A DNA stretch of 49,630 nt from JAWXUE01 sp044432925 (GCA_044432925.1 JAWXUE010000005.1:1-49630); one strand, 5' to 3'. Shown: positions 40,425 to 49,121, counted from the first letter of the stretch. The notes: generated by a model not told the origin, from the letters alone. Numbers and translations are program-made.

Positions 40425-40930
40425 TAAACGAGTACGCTAAAGCATTTTTTGAATTATCTAATGAGTTAAAAAACCTAGATATTATGACAGAGGCATTTGA
40501 AGTATTTATACAAAATTATAAAAATGATTTTAAAAAATTACTTTTAAGTCCAAAGATTTCAAAACAAGAAAAAAAAGAAGTAATTAAAAAGTGTTTTAAA
40601 AGTTGTGATATAAACTTTATTAATTTTATTAATGTAGTAATTGATAATTCAAGAGTAGATATGTTTGAAGATATCTATAATGATTTTAATTTATTAATTG
40701 ATGAAAAAAATAATGTAGTAACAATAGATGTTTATTCAACTGAAGTTTTATCAACAGAACAAACAGATGAAATATTAAATAAATTAAGTAATGGTTATAT
40801 TGGTAAATCAATAGTTTTAGATAATCATATTGATAAAGAATTATTAGGTGGAATTAAATTATTCCATAACGGTAAACAAATTGATGGAAGTATTAAAAGT
40901 CAATTAAATAGATTGAAAGAAAATTTATAA
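40421..40930 (+). CDS. atpH: ATP synthase subunit delta
   Basis: Connects the b stalk to the top of F1, 169 residues. It begins with NEYAKAFFELS and ends with the characteristic C-terminal LLGGIKLFHNGKQIDGSIKSQLNRL. Sequence between is weakly conserved, as is normal for delta. Four-base overlap with atpF. Confidence 0.92.
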   Translation: MINEYAKAFFELSNELKNLDIMTEAFEVFIQNYKNDFKKLLLSPKISKQEKKEVIKKCFKSCDINFINFINVVIDNSRVDMFEDIYNDFNLLIDEKNNVVTIDVYSTEVLSTEQTDEILNKLSNGYIGKSIVLDNHIDKELLGGIKLFHNGKQIDGSIKSQLNRLKENL

Positions 40931-40941
40931 GTGAGGTTATT

Positions 40942-42450
40942 ATGAGTAAAATAAATATATCAGAAATTTCTAACTTAATTAAAGAACAAATCAAAGCTTA
41001 TAAAGATGATATCAAAACTGAAAACGTTGGGACAGTTATCGAAGTAGGAGACGGTATTGCATTAGTTCATGGTTTAGATAATGCAATGCAAGGAGAATTA
41101 CTAGAATTCCCTAATGGGGTTTTTGGTACAGTTCTTAATTTAGAAAAAGATTCAGTAGGTGCAATTTTATTAGGAGAAACTTCTTTAGTAAAAGAAGGAG
41201 ACCAAGTAAAATGTACTAATAAAATATTACAAATTCCAGTAGGAGATGCTTTCTTAGGAAGAGTAGTTGATCCTCTAGGAAATCCAATTGATGGAAAAGG
41301 TGCAATTAAATCTAAAGAATTTAGACCAATTGAAGCAAAAGCTTCAGGTGTAATGGATAGAAAAAGTGTAGACCAACCATTAGAAACAGGGATTAAAGTA
41401 TTAGATGCTTTAGTACCAATTGGTAAAGGACAAAGAGAATTAATCATTGGAGATAGACAAACAGGAAAAACTTCAATTGCAATAGATACAATTATTAACC
41501 AAAAAGGTAAAGATGTAATTTGTATTTATGTTGCGATTGGTCAAAAAGAATCTACTGTAGCAAATATCATTAATGATTTAGAAGCTAATGATGCAATGAG
41601 TTACTCAATTGTAGTTTCAGCATCAGCATCAAAACCAGGTCCATTATTATACTTAGCTCCTTATGCTGGGGTGACTTTAGCTGAATACTTTATGTATAAT
41701 GGTAAAGATGTATTAGTTGTTTATGATGATTTAACTAAACATGCAGTAGCATACAGAGAGTTATCATTATTATTAAAAAGACCTCCAGGTCGTGAAGCAT
41801 TCCCAGGGGATGTATTCTATTTACATTCAAGATTATTAGAAAGAGCTGCAAAGTTAAATGATAAATTAGGTGGAGGGTCTATTACAGCATTACCTGTAAT
41901 TGAAACTCAAGCAGGAGATATCTCTGCTTATATCGCAACAAATGTTATCTCTATTACAGATGGTCAAATATTCTTAGAATCAAGTTTATTCCACTCGGGT
42001 GTACGTCCAGCAATCTCTCCAGGTTTATCAGTAAGCCGTGTTGGTGGGGCCGCTCAAACAAAAGCTGTTAAAAAAGTATCAGGAACATTACGTCTTGATT
42101 TAGCAAGTTTTAGAGAATTAGAATCATTCTCACAATTCGGAAGTGATTTAGATGTTCAAACAAAAGCTAAGTTAGAACGTGGTAGAAGAACTGTTGAAGT
42201 ATTAAAACAAGGGTTACATGAAACATTACCTTTCCAAAAGGAAGCAATTACAATATTTGCCTTAACTAAAGGACATTTAGACTCAATTGCACTTGAAGAT
42301 ATTAGAAGATTTGAAGCTGCTTTATATAGAGATTTAGATTCTAATGAAAAAGGTAAAGAGATTATCGCTCATATTACTGAAACTAAAGAATTACCTGATT
42401 TTGAAGTTATCAATACTTATTTACAAGAATTTAAGAAAAGATTCGTATAG
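40942..42450 (+). CDS. atpA: ATP synthase subunit alpha
   Basis: Non-catalytic nucleotide-binding subunit of F1, 502 residues, equal in length to B. subtilis. Walker A is GDRQTGKTSIA, the DELSEED-equivalent region and the signature PAISPGLSVSRVGGAAQ are intact. GTGAGG precedes ATG 40942. Confidence 0.98.
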   Translation: MSKINISEISNLIKEQIKAYKDDIKTENVGTVIEVGDGIALVHGLDNAMQGELLEFPNGVFGTVLNLEKDSVGAILLGETSLVKEGDQVKCTNKILQIPVGDAFLGRVVDPLGNPIDGKGAIKSKEFRPIEAKASGVMDRKSVDQPLETGIKVLDALVPIGKGQRELIIGDRQTGKTSIAIDTIINQKGKDVICIYVAIGQKESTVANIINDLEANDAMSYSIVVSASASKPGPLLYLAPYAGVTLAEYFMYNGKDVLVVYDDLTKHAVAYRELSLLLKRPPGREAFPGDVFYLHSRLLERAAKLNDKLGGGSITALPVIETQAGDISAYIATNVISITDGQIFLESSLFHSGVRPAISPGLSVSRVGGAAQTKAVKKVSGTLRLDLASFRELESFSQFGSDLDVQTKAKLERGRRTVEVLKQGLHETLPFQKEAITIFALTKGHLDSIALEDIRRFEAALYRDLDSNEKGKEIIAHITETKELPDFEVINTYLQEFKKRFV

Positions 42451-42458
42451 GTGATAAA

Positions 42459-43325
42459 ATGGCAAATTTAAGAGAAGTACAAGGTAGAATTAACTCTACA
42501 AAAAAGACATCACAAATAACAAAAGCGATGTACATGGTATCTTCTTCTAAAGTTAGAAAAGCTGAAAAAGTATACTTACAATATCAAGATTATATGTCTA
42601 GATTTTCTAATATGGTAAAGACTATTGTTAGTAAAGTAAGTAGTGCTGATTATAACCATGAAATGTTAACAGCAAGACCTGTTAATAAAACTGTTTATGT
42701 ATTAGTAACATCTGACACAGGTTTAGCAGGTGCTTATAATGCAAATGTAATTAAATCATTTGAAAAAATTGTAAGTGAAAAACATAAATCTAAAGAAGAG
42801 TTCTATGTATCAGCGATTGGTAAAAAAGGACATGGATTAATAAAACAAAAAGGTTATCCTACATTAAGTGACGAAAGTATCTTTGTTAGGGATGATGTAT
42901 TGTTTGTTGATATATTACCTTTAGTAACTAAAATCATTGATAGTTATTTAAAACAAGAAGTTGATAAAATAGTAATTATTTATAATCACTATATTAATAG
43001 TATTACGCAAGAAACTACAGTTAGTACATTACTGCCTATTAATGAAATAGATGGTGAAACTATTGATGTAGATTACGTATTTGAAGGTGGAATTCAAGAT
43101 ACATTAGATACAATATTACCTATGTATGTTCAAAATATCATTTATGGAATAATCCTTGATGCTAAAACAAGTGAACATTCAAGTAGAATGACATCAATGA
43201 AGAATGCTACTGACAATACAAAAGAAGTAATTGATAAATTACAATTATTATATAATCGTGCAAGACAAGAAGCGATCACTAATGAATTAATTGATATCAT
43301 TGGTGGGGCAAGTGCGATAGAATAG
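42459..43325 (+). CDS. atpG: ATP synthase subunit gamma
   Basis: Rotating central shaft of F1, 288 residues. The N-terminal coiled coil starts LREVQGRINSTKKTSQITKA and the C-terminal signature is YNRARQEAITNELIDIIGGA. Middle VLVTSDTGLAGAYNAN corresponds to the conserved SDRGLCGGLN, with Thr for Arg. TAGGTGAT precedes ATG 42459. Confidence 0.97.
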   Translation: MANLREVQGRINSTKKTSQITKAMYMVSSSKVRKAEKVYLQYQDYMSRFSNMVKTIVSKVSSADYNHEMLTARPVNKTVYVLVTSDTGLAGAYNANVIKSFEKIVSEKHKSKEEFYVSAIGKKGHGLIKQKGYPTLSDESIFVRDDVLFVDILPLVTKIIDSYLKQEVDKIVIIYNHYINSITQETTVSTLLPINEIDGETIDVDYVFEGGIQDTLDTILPMYVQNIIYGIILDAKTSEHSSRMTSMKNATDNTKEVIDKLQLLYNRARQEAITNELIDIIGGASAIE

Positions 43326-43334
43326 GAGTTTGTT

Positions 43335-44735
43335 ATGATAAACGGAAAAGTAGTACAAATAACAGGTCCAGTTGTAGACGTTAAATTCGAAGGAGATCTT
43401 CCAGCAATCAATAATGCTTTAACAGTTAAATTCTCTGCTAAAGAAAATAATGGTGTTGCTATAGATTTAGTTTTAGAAGTTGCGTTACATATTGGTGATA
43501 AAACTGTAAGAACAATCGCAATGGACTCAACAGATGGACTAGTAAGAGGAATGAAAGTAGTAGATACTAAAGCCCCTATTAGTGTACCTGTAGGAGAACA
43601 AACATTAGGAAGAATATTTAATGTATTAGGTCAACCAGTAGATGGTGGTAAAGCAATTAAAGCTGATACTGCACCTATTCATAGAGAAGCTCCTAAATTA
43701 GATGAACTAGCTAGTTCAGTTGAAATATTTGAAACAGGAATTAAAGTAATCGACTTATTAGCACCTTATATTAAAGGTGGTAAGATTGGATTATTCGGTG
43801 GTGCTGGTGTAGGTAAAACTGTATTAATTCAAGAGTTAATCCATAACGTTGCTCAAGAACATGGGGGAATCTCAGTATTCGCTGGTGTAGGAGAAAGAAC
43901 ACGTGAAGGAAATGACTTATATCATGAAATGAAAGAATCAGGAGTTATCAACAAAACAGCGATGGTGTTTGGTCAAATGAATGAGCCACCAGGAGCACGT
44001 ATGAGAGTTGCTTTATCAGGATTAACAATGGCTGAACATTTTAGAGATAAAGAACATCAAGACGTTTTATTATTCGTTGATAATATCTTTAGATTTACTC
44101 AAGCAGGTTCTGAGGTATCAGCTTTATTAGGACGTATGCCTTCAGCAGTAGGTTACCAACCTACACTTGCTACAGAAATGGGTAGATTACAAGAACGTAT
44201 TACATCTACTAAAGATGGTTCTATTACATCTATTCAAGCAATTTATGTACCAGCTGATGATTATACTGACCCGGCTCCGGCTACAACGTTTACGCATTTA
44301 GATGCAACAACGAATTTATCTAGAAAATTAACAGAAGAAGGAATTTACCCAGCTGTAGATCCACTTGCTTCAACATCAAGAGCATTATCTCCTGAAATCG
44401 TTGGGGAAAGACATTATACTGTTGCTAGAAAATTACAAGAATTAATTCAAAGATATAATGAATTATTAGATATCATTGCTATTTTAGGTATGGATGAATT
44501 ATCAGAAGCTGATAAATTAGTTGTACATAGAGCAAGAAGAGCTAAATTATTCTTATCTCAAAATATGTTTATTGGTGGACAATTCACAGGAGTACCTGGT
44601 GCTTATGTTAAAGTTGAAGATACTATTAAAGGGTTTGAAGAAATCATTGATGGTAAACATGATAACTTACCAGAAGATGCATTTAGATTAGTTGGTACTA
44701 TTGAAGATGCTATTAAAAAAGCAAGTGAGATGTAG
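43335..44735 (+). CDS. atpD: ATP synthase subunit beta
   Basis: Catalytic subunit of F1, 466 residues. Walker A is GGAGVGKTVLIQEL, the catalytic Glu is in AGVGERTREGNDL, Walker B is VLLFVDNIFRF, and the family signature PAVDPLASTSR is present. The lever motif reads GMDELSEADK. TAGGAG precedes ATG 43335, ten bases after atpG. Confidence 0.98.
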   Translation: MINGKVVQITGPVVDVKFEGDLPAINNALTVKFSAKENNGVAIDLVLEVALHIGDKTVRTIAMDSTDGLVRGMKVVDTKAPISVPVGEQTLGRIFNVLGQPVDGGKAIKADTAPIHREAPKLDELASSVEIFETGIKVIDLLAPYIKGGKIGLFGGAGVGKTVLIQELIHNVAQEHGGISVFAGVGERTREGNDLYHEMKESGVINKTAMVFGQMNEPPGARMRVALSGLTMAEHFRDKEHQDVLLFVDNIFRFTQAGSEVSALLGRMPSAVGYQPTLATEMGRLQERITSTKDGSITSIQAIYVPADDYTDPAPATTFTHLDATTNLSRKLTEEGIYPAVDPLASTSRALSPEIVGERHYTVARKLQELIQRYNELLDIIAILGMDELSEADKLVVHRARRAKLFLSQNMFIGGQFTGVPGAYVKVEDTIKGFEEIIDGKHDNLPEDAFRLVGTIEDAIKKASEM

Positions 44736-44738
44736 TTT

Positions 44739-45137
44739 ATGAGTAAAATCAAAGTAACTGTATCTACACATCAAGGTAAACTTTATGATGAAATGTGTGA
44801 CCACATAACAATAAAAAATCAAAATGGTGAATTTGCAATTCTTAAAGATCATGTTCCTATTTGTACAGTTATTACTGAAGGTTATGTAAAGTTAGTTAAA
44901 GATGATCAAGAATATTATTTATCTTTAATTAACGGATTAACTGAGTTTAATAATAATGTTTGTAATGTAGTAGCTCAAGAAGCTCATATTGGGCAAGATT
45001 ATGACTCTGCTTTAGAACATTTAAATTCAGTTAGAAATGCTAGGCTAGAAGAAAATAGAAAAATAAACGCTGATTATACTCAGAGTGAAAAACAAATTAG
45101 AGATAATCTTAAGAATACTAAAGCAGGTTCTTTATAA
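44739..45137 (+). CDS. atpC: ATP synthase subunit epsilon
   Basis: Regulatory subunit, 132 residues. N-terminal beta sandwich (about 1-85: VTVSTHQGKLYDE, NGEFAILKDHVPI) and C-terminal helical hairpin (about 90-132). The start lies four bases after atpD, with only a weak ribosome site (GTGAGATG), so coupling to atpD is likely. It ends the operon before a terminator. Confidence 0.95.
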   Translation: MSKIKVTVSTHQGKLYDEMCDHITIKNQNGEFAILKDHVPICTVITEGYVKLVKDDQEYYLSLINGLTEFNNNVCNVVAQEAHIGQDYDSALEHLNSVRNARLEENRKINADYTQSEKQIRDNLKNTKAGSL

Positions 45138-45144
45138 AAAAATA

Positions 45145-45178
45145 AACATACAAAGTATAATATTTTGTATGTTTTTTA
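45145..45178 (+). terminator. Intrinsic terminator of the atp operon
   Basis: AACATACAAA (45145-45154) pairs with TTTGTATGTT (45164-45173), followed by a U run. Confidence 0.85.
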
Positions 45179-45197
45179 ATTAAAAGGGGGTAGTGTT

Positions 45198-45398
45198 ATG
45201 GATAGTAATTATATTTATTTTATAGGGATAATTGTTTCTTTTCCTATTGTATTTAGAATATTATTTAAACTTAAGTTTCAGGAGTTATTTAAAACAAATA
45301 ATGTATGGGAAATAAAAGTAGCATACATTTTGTTTTCTATAGCTATTTGCCATCTATTAGCTAGTTTCTTAGAAAAGTTTTATTTAATTAGTAATTAA
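45198..45398 (+). CDS. DUF1146 (YwzB-type) small membrane protein
   Basis: A 66-residue protein with two membrane spans (about 5-22 and 40-60) joined by FKLKFQELFKTNNVWEIKVA, matching the layout of the DUF1146/YwzB family that follows atpC in Bacillus. Function is unknown. AAGGGGG precedes ATG 45198. No clear promoter lies between the atp terminator and the gene, so readthrough may express it. Confidence 0.8.
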   Translation: MDSNYIYFIGIIVSFPIVFRILFKLKFQELFKTNNVWEIKVAYILFSIAICHLLASFLEKFYLISN

Positions 45399-45399
45399 T

Positions 45400-45428
45400 G
45401 TATATTTATCTTTTTTATGTCCATAATA
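45400..45428 (+). promoter_or_regulatory. Sigma-F-like promoter of spoIIQ
   Basis: GTATA (45400-45404), 14 bases, then GTCCATAATA (45419-45428). The forespore sigma-F pattern is GYATA, about 15, GGNNANANTR; only the second G differs. spoIIQ is a sigma-F gene in B. subtilis. The match is suggestive in such AT-rich DNA, not proof. Confidence 0.4.
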
Positions 45429-45445
45429 ATTGTGAGGTGAAAAAG

Positions 45446-46123
45446 ATGAATGAAAAATTAAAAGAATTTTTTCAAAGCAAAAAAGAAGTATTCGTTTTTT
45501 TAGGATTATTAATAGTAACTTTCGTTACAGTTATTGCTATTGCTGATGCTACAGTATTTAATCAAAACGAAGAAGGACTTTTAGATACTGATGAAGATGA
45601 TACTACTAATGAAGACTTAGATGATAATAATGATGAGGATGTTGTTGCTCCTGAGGTTATTTATAAGTTTGAATTACCAACTTTAGGAAATCAAATCATA
45701 GTAAGAGAATTTTATGATGCTACTGTAGATAGCGATAAAGAAAATGCTATTATAGTAAATGGTGATCAATACACTATGTCTAAAGGAATCGGATTTGCTA
45801 ATGAAGATAATTCAGCATTTGATGTAGTTTGTATTTATCCAGGGAAAGTATTAAGTGTAGAACCAAGTGAAGTAATGGGTACAACAATTACTATTGATCA
45901 TGGAGATAATTTAATTAGTGTATATTATTCTTTAGCTGATACTAATGTAGTAGTTGGAGAACAATTAGAAGCACAAAGCGTAATTGGTACTTCTGGGGCA
46001 TCTAGTTTTGATATAGCCGCTGGTGTACACGTACATGTAGAAGTTAAATCAGGTTCAGAGTTTATTAATTTAACAACAATTATTGGTCAAACAATTGATG
46101 AAGTTGCTTCTTCAATTAAATAA
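45446..46123 (+). CDS. spoIIQ: SpoIIQ-type M23-family protein with degenerate zinc site
   Basis: A 225-residue membrane-anchored LytM/M23-fold protein; B. subtilis SpoIIQ has 283. One span (about 14-36) is followed by an acidic linker (about 42-66, nearly all Asp, Glu, Asn, Thr) and the M23 domain (about 98-215). The usual HxxGxD zinc motif reads MSKGIGFA (111-118): His is Ser, as in B. subtilis SpoIIQ, and the Asp is Gly. The second motif HVH (195-197) is kept. So it should be structural, forming the channel with SpoIIIAH across the forespore membranes, not an active hydrolase. ATG 45446 follows GAGGTGA. Place after the atp operon is conserved, but murAA and spoIID, expected before it, are absent. 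Confidence 0.88.
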   Translation: MNEKLKEFFQSKKEVFVFLGLLIVTFVTVIAIADATVFNQNEEGLLDTDEDDTTNEDLDDNNDEDVVAPEVIYKFELPTLGNQIIVREFYDATVDSDKENAIIVNGDQYTMSKGIGFANEDNSAFDVVCIYPGKVLSVEPSEVMGTTITIDHGDNLISVYYSLADTNVVVGEQLEAQSVIGTSGASSFDIAAGVHVHVEVKSGSEFINLTTIIGQTIDEVASSIK

Positions 46124-46124
46124 T

Positions 46125-46153
46125 GTATATTATAAGTTTAATGAGCATATAAT
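46125..46153 (+). promoter_or_regulatory. Sigma-E-like promoter of spoIIID
   Basis: GTATATT (46125-46131), 14 bases, CATATAAT (46146-46153). The mother-cell sigma-E pattern is KMATATT, about 14, CATACANT; there is one mismatch in each box. spoIIID is a sigma-E gene in B. subtilis. The same boxes and spacing occur before the tiny membrane peptide gene (20911-20939). Confidence 0.65.
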
Positions 46154-46168
46154 TTACTGGTGATTACA

Positions 46169-46420
46169 ATGAATGAATTAAATAATAGAGCAGTAAATAT
46201 GGCCGAAATAATGATTAAAGATAAACTTACTGTAAGACAGGTAGCTCAAATAGTAGGTGTATCTAAATCTACTGTACATAAAGATTTAAAAGAAAGATTA
46301 AGATTAGCAAATTATTTATTGTATGAACAAGTTTGTGACTTACTACAATATAATAAAAATATCCGCCACATAAGAGGCGGAGAAAGCACTAAGCTTAAAT
46401 ATATTAAACATCAAGCATAA
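46169..46420 (+). CDS. spoIIID: Mother-cell sporulation regulator SpoIIID
   Basis: DNA-binding protein that tunes sigma-E genes and leads to sigma-K, 83 residues (B. subtilis 93). The helix-turn-helix is LTVRQVAQIVGVSKSTVHKD (20-39) and the C-terminal DNA-binding basic part is YNKNIRHIRGGESTKLKY (61-78), both very close to SpoIIID. The tail after this is shorter. ATG 46169 follows TGGTGAT; GTG 46160 is in frame but inside that site. It converges on yigZ with a 17-base overlap. mbl, which follows in B. subtilis, is missing. Confidence 0.95.
   Translation: MNELNNRAVNMAEIMIKDKLTVRQVAQIVGVSKSTVHKDLKERLRLANYLLYEQVCDLLQYNKNIRHIRGGESTKLKYIKHQA
46355..46381 (-). terminator. Intrinsic terminator of yigZ inside spoIIID
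   Basis: TCCGCC (46362-46367) and GGCGGA (46376-46381) form a GC-rich 6-bp stem; on the minus strand it is followed by a U-rich stretch (TATTTTTATTAT). It sits in the codons of the conserved RHIRGGE of SpoIIID. Confidence 0.6.
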
Positions 46421-47006
46421 CTGCAGAAATAAAATTTATATTAACCTTACTTTTTGTAAGGTTTTTTATATTTTCTAAAACATCATCTGTAAAAGAAGGT
46501 TCTATTAATAATGTTAGGGCGATGTTTTCTGAAAATATAGAATCAGTAATTGTAATATTTTCTAAGACTTGAATAAAGTTATAAAATGAATAATCAAAAC
46601 TTATTTCATATTTATTAAATTCTTTTGTAGTAGTGAAAGAAGCACATAATAAAGCATCACTTACGCTTTTACTATAAGCTCTAACTAATCCACCTGCTCC
46701 TAATTTAACACCACCATAGTATCTTGTAGTTACTGCTAATATATTAGTAAGGTTTTGTTTCTTCAACACATCTAACATAGGATATCCTGCTGTTTTAGAA
46801 GGCTCTTTATCATCACTACATTTTTGTATTAAACCATTATCTAAAATATAAGCATAACAGTTATGTGTTGCATCATAATATTTTTTTCTTACATTAACTA
46901 ATAATTCGTTAGTCTCTTCAACACTATTCACTAAAAATAGATTTGTAATAAACGTTGATTTGTCGATGTTTATTGAATTTGTAATGTTATTTTTTATCTT
47001 GTTCAT
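46404..47006 (-). CDS. yigZ: YigZ/IMPACT-family protein
   Basis: A 200-residue member of the UPF0029/YigZ family (B. subtilis YvyE 217). The conserved region contains ATHNCYAYILDNGLIQKCSDD, GEP-like KEPSKTAGYPML and RYYGGVKLGAGGLVRAYSKSV. The C-terminal ferredoxin-like part follows. The family's role is not settled; eukaryotic IMPACT acts in translation control. ATG 47006 follows AGGTGAT on the minus strand. It is divergent from degV and overlaps spoIIID at the 3' end. Confidence 0.9.
   Translation of the reverse strand: MNKIKNNITNSINIDKSTFITNLFLVNSVEETNELLVNVRKKYYDATHNCYAYILDNGLIQKCSDDKEPSKTAGYPMLDVLKKQNLTNILAVTTRYYGGVKLGAGGLVRAYSKSVSDALLCASFTTTKEFNKYEISFDYSFYNFIQVLENITITDSIFSENIALTLLIEPSFTDDVLENIKNLTKSKVNINFISAVMLDV
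46443..46467 (+). terminator. Intrinsic terminator of spoIIID inside yigZ
   Basis: AACCTTAC (46443-46450) pairs with GTAAGGTT (46456-46463) around five T residues, followed by a U run. It lies within the 3' coding part of yigZ. Confidence 0.75.
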
Positions 47007-47065
47007 TTATATCACCTAATTTATTTTAACACAATAAATATTTTAAGTAAAATCGATTTTTAGTA

Positions 47066-47094
47066 TTGCATTAATAAAAATACTTTGATATACT
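47066..47094 (+). promoter_or_regulatory. Promoter of degV
   Basis: TTGCAT (47066-47071), 17 bases, TATACT (47089-47094) with an extended TG, a strong sigma-A match. Confidence 0.75.
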
Positions 47095-47120
47095 AAGTAT
47101 TACATAAAGGAGTGTGTATT

Positions 47121-47975
47121 ATGAAAAAAAGAATAGCAGTAGCAACATCAACAGGATGCTTAGATATTCATCCACATGGATTGAATATTCCAATTATAAG
47201 ATTAACATTAATATTAAATGATAAAGAATATTTAGATGGTGAAGATATTCAACCAGTAGAGTTCTATCAATACTTAAAAGATCATCCAGAAGTATTACCA
47301 AAAACTTCACAACCATCAGTTGGTTATTTAATGGATTTCTTTGAAAAATTAATTAGTGAAGGTTATGAAGAAATATTTGTTAGTACGATATCTTCTAAAT
47401 TATCTAGTACATATAGTAATGTTGTACAAACAGCACAAATGTATAAAGATAAAGTAGATATACATGTATTTGATACTAAAACAGTATGTTTTAATGAAGG
47501 TTACTTTTCAATTGTAACAGCAAATATGATTAATGAAAATCAAAGTACTGAAGCTATTAATGCTAAATTAGAATCACTAAGAGATAATAATACTATTTTC
47601 TTCGGTGTTAATTCATTAGAATTTTTAGTTAAAAATGGTAGGTTATCAGGTGCAGCAGGTTTTATGGGTAAATTTCTTCAAATTAAACCTATGCTTCAAC
47701 TAACATCTCATGGTACAATAGAAGCAGTAGAAAAAATAAGAACTACAAAAAAATCATTAGACTTAGTTTGTGAATCTGTAAATAAATATGTAAATGGAAG
47801 AAAAGCTTCATATAATATTGTTTTTACAGGTCAGTCAGAAAATCATGGATATTTTTTAGACAAGTTAAAAGAAATATGCGGTCTATCAGGTTTAGTAGAA
47901 GTTGGATGTTCTTGTGTAGTTGGTAGTCACGTAGGTGGAGATATCATTGGTATAGGGATATTTATTGAAGAATAA
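47121..47975 (+). CDS. DegV-family fatty-acid-binding protein
   Basis: A 284-residue DegV-family protein (B. subtilis DegV 281), which binds a fatty acid and in the FakB members presents it to the kinase FakA. It has IAVATSTGCLDIH near the N terminus, KTSQPSVGYLMDFFEKL, STISSKLSSTYSN, the family hallmark LEFLVKNGRLSG and the final GSHVGGDIIGIGIF. ATG 47121 follows AAAGGAGTG. Whether it is a FakB requires finding fakA, which is not in the window. Confidence 0.92.
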   Translation: MKKRIAVATSTGCLDIHPHGLNIPIIRLTLILNDKEYLDGEDIQPVEFYQYLKDHPEVLPKTSQPSVGYLMDFFEKLISEGYEEIFVSTISSKLSSTYSNVVQTAQMYKDKVDIHVFDTKTVCFNEGYFSIVTANMINENQSTEAINAKLESLRDNNTIFFGVNSLEFLVKNGRLSGAAGFMGKFLQIKPMLQLTSHGTIEAVEKIRTTKKSLDLVCESVNKYVNGRKASYNIVFTGQSENHGYFLDKLKEICGLSGLVEVGCSCVVGSHVGGDIIGIGIFIEE

Positions 47976-47994
47976 TTAATAAGAAGGTGTTGTA

Positions 47995-49092
47995 ATGTTA
48001 AGTAGTGCTTTAGAAATTTTAAAGATAATAAATAATAATAACTATGAAGCCTATATAGTAGGTGGCTTTGTTAGGGACTATTTATTAAATATAAAATCAG
48101 AAGATATAGACATTGCTACTAATATGCCTTTAGAAGAATTAAACAAATTTTTTAAAGTTAATAGTAATAGTAAATATGGATCTTTTGTTATAAAAAAAGA
48201 TTCATATTTTTTTGAAGTAACACAATTTAGAAAAGAGTTATCTTATAAAAATCAAAGACATCCTGAGATACAATTAGTAAATTCTTATAAAGAAGATTAT
48301 ATTAGAAGAGATTTTACTATTAATGCTTTAGGATTTGATTTTAACCTTGATTTAATAGATTATTGTAATGGTAAGGTAGATTTAGATAACAAGTTAATAA
48401 AAACGATTAGAGAGCCAAATGAGACGTTTATAGAAGACCCTGTTAGAATATTAAGAGCGATTTATTTTAAGAATAAATTGAATTTAAATTATGAAGAAAA
48501 AACTTATGAATCATTAGTTAATAATTCTAAAGAATTAATTGTTATTTCTAATAATAGAATTATTACAGAGTTATCTAAAATGACTAGTAGTTTTAATTTA
48601 TATATTAATGATTTAATAAATACAAATGTTTATAATAATATTATTTTTAAAGAAGTTATTTTATTTATTTATGAAAATAAAATTAATATCAATAATATTA
48701 ATAATATATATGAATTATATTATTATTTAAATAATAATTTGAATATAGAAGTTGAATCAAATATAAAAAAAGATATTGATAGTTATATGAGTTTATGTAA
48801 TTTAAAATTAACTAATAGATTTGTTTTTAATACTAATAGAGAAACTTTTATTAAATTAAATAATTTTAACATACTTATTAAAAATAATGATGAGTTACAT
48901 ACTTATGATGAAATATATAATAGTAATTGCATTAAATCTATTACTGATATTGATTTTAATTTAAAAGAATTAAATAAATATATTGATGTCAAAATGATTA
49001 ATAAAACAAAAGATTTAATAATAGATAAAATATTAAATAATGAATTAAATAATACTTCAAAAGATATTCTTAATTTTATTAATAATTTATGA
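47995..49092 (+). CDS. cca: CCA tRNA nucleotidyltransferase
   Basis: Adds or repairs the 3' CCA of tRNA, class II polymerase-beta-like, 365 residues (B. subtilis 397). The head has YIVGGFVRDYLL, the metal-binding DxD in SEDIDIATNM, RRDFTINALGFD and the template-forming region EDPVRILRAIYFK and RIITELSKM. The C-terminal 170 residues are very rich in Asn, Ile and Tyr and barely conserved; AT drift is likely. AAGAAGGTG precedes ATG 47995. A poly(A) polymerase function is a close alternative in the family. Confidence 0.9.
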   Translation: MLSSALEILKIINNNNYEAYIVGGFVRDYLLNIKSEDIDIATNMPLEELNKFFKVNSNSKYGSFVIKKDSYFFEVTQFRKELSYKNQRHPEIQLVNSYKEDYIRRDFTINALGFDFNLDLIDYCNGKVDLDNKLIKTIREPNETFIEDPVRILRAIYFKNKLNLNYEEKTYESLVNNSKELIVISNNRIITELSKMTSSFNLYINDLINTNVYNNIIFKEVILFIYENKININNINNIYELYYYLNNNLNIEVESNIKKDIDSYMSLCNLKLTNRFVFNTNRETFIKLNNFNILIKNNDELHTYDEIYNSNCIKSITDIDFNLKELNKYIDVKMINKTKDLIIDKILNNELNNTSKDILNFINNL

Positions 49093-49098
49093 TATAAT
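49090..49098 (+). promoter_or_regulatory. Extended -10 before yhaM
   Basis: TGATATAAT (49090-49098), overlapping the cca stop; no clear -35. Confidence 0.45.
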
Positions 49099-49121
49099 AT
49101 ATCTTAAAGGAGTTGTTATTT

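Noticed and set aside
41067..41447. Minus-strand open frame inside atpA
   Set aside because: Shadow of a strongly conserved gene with biased codons.
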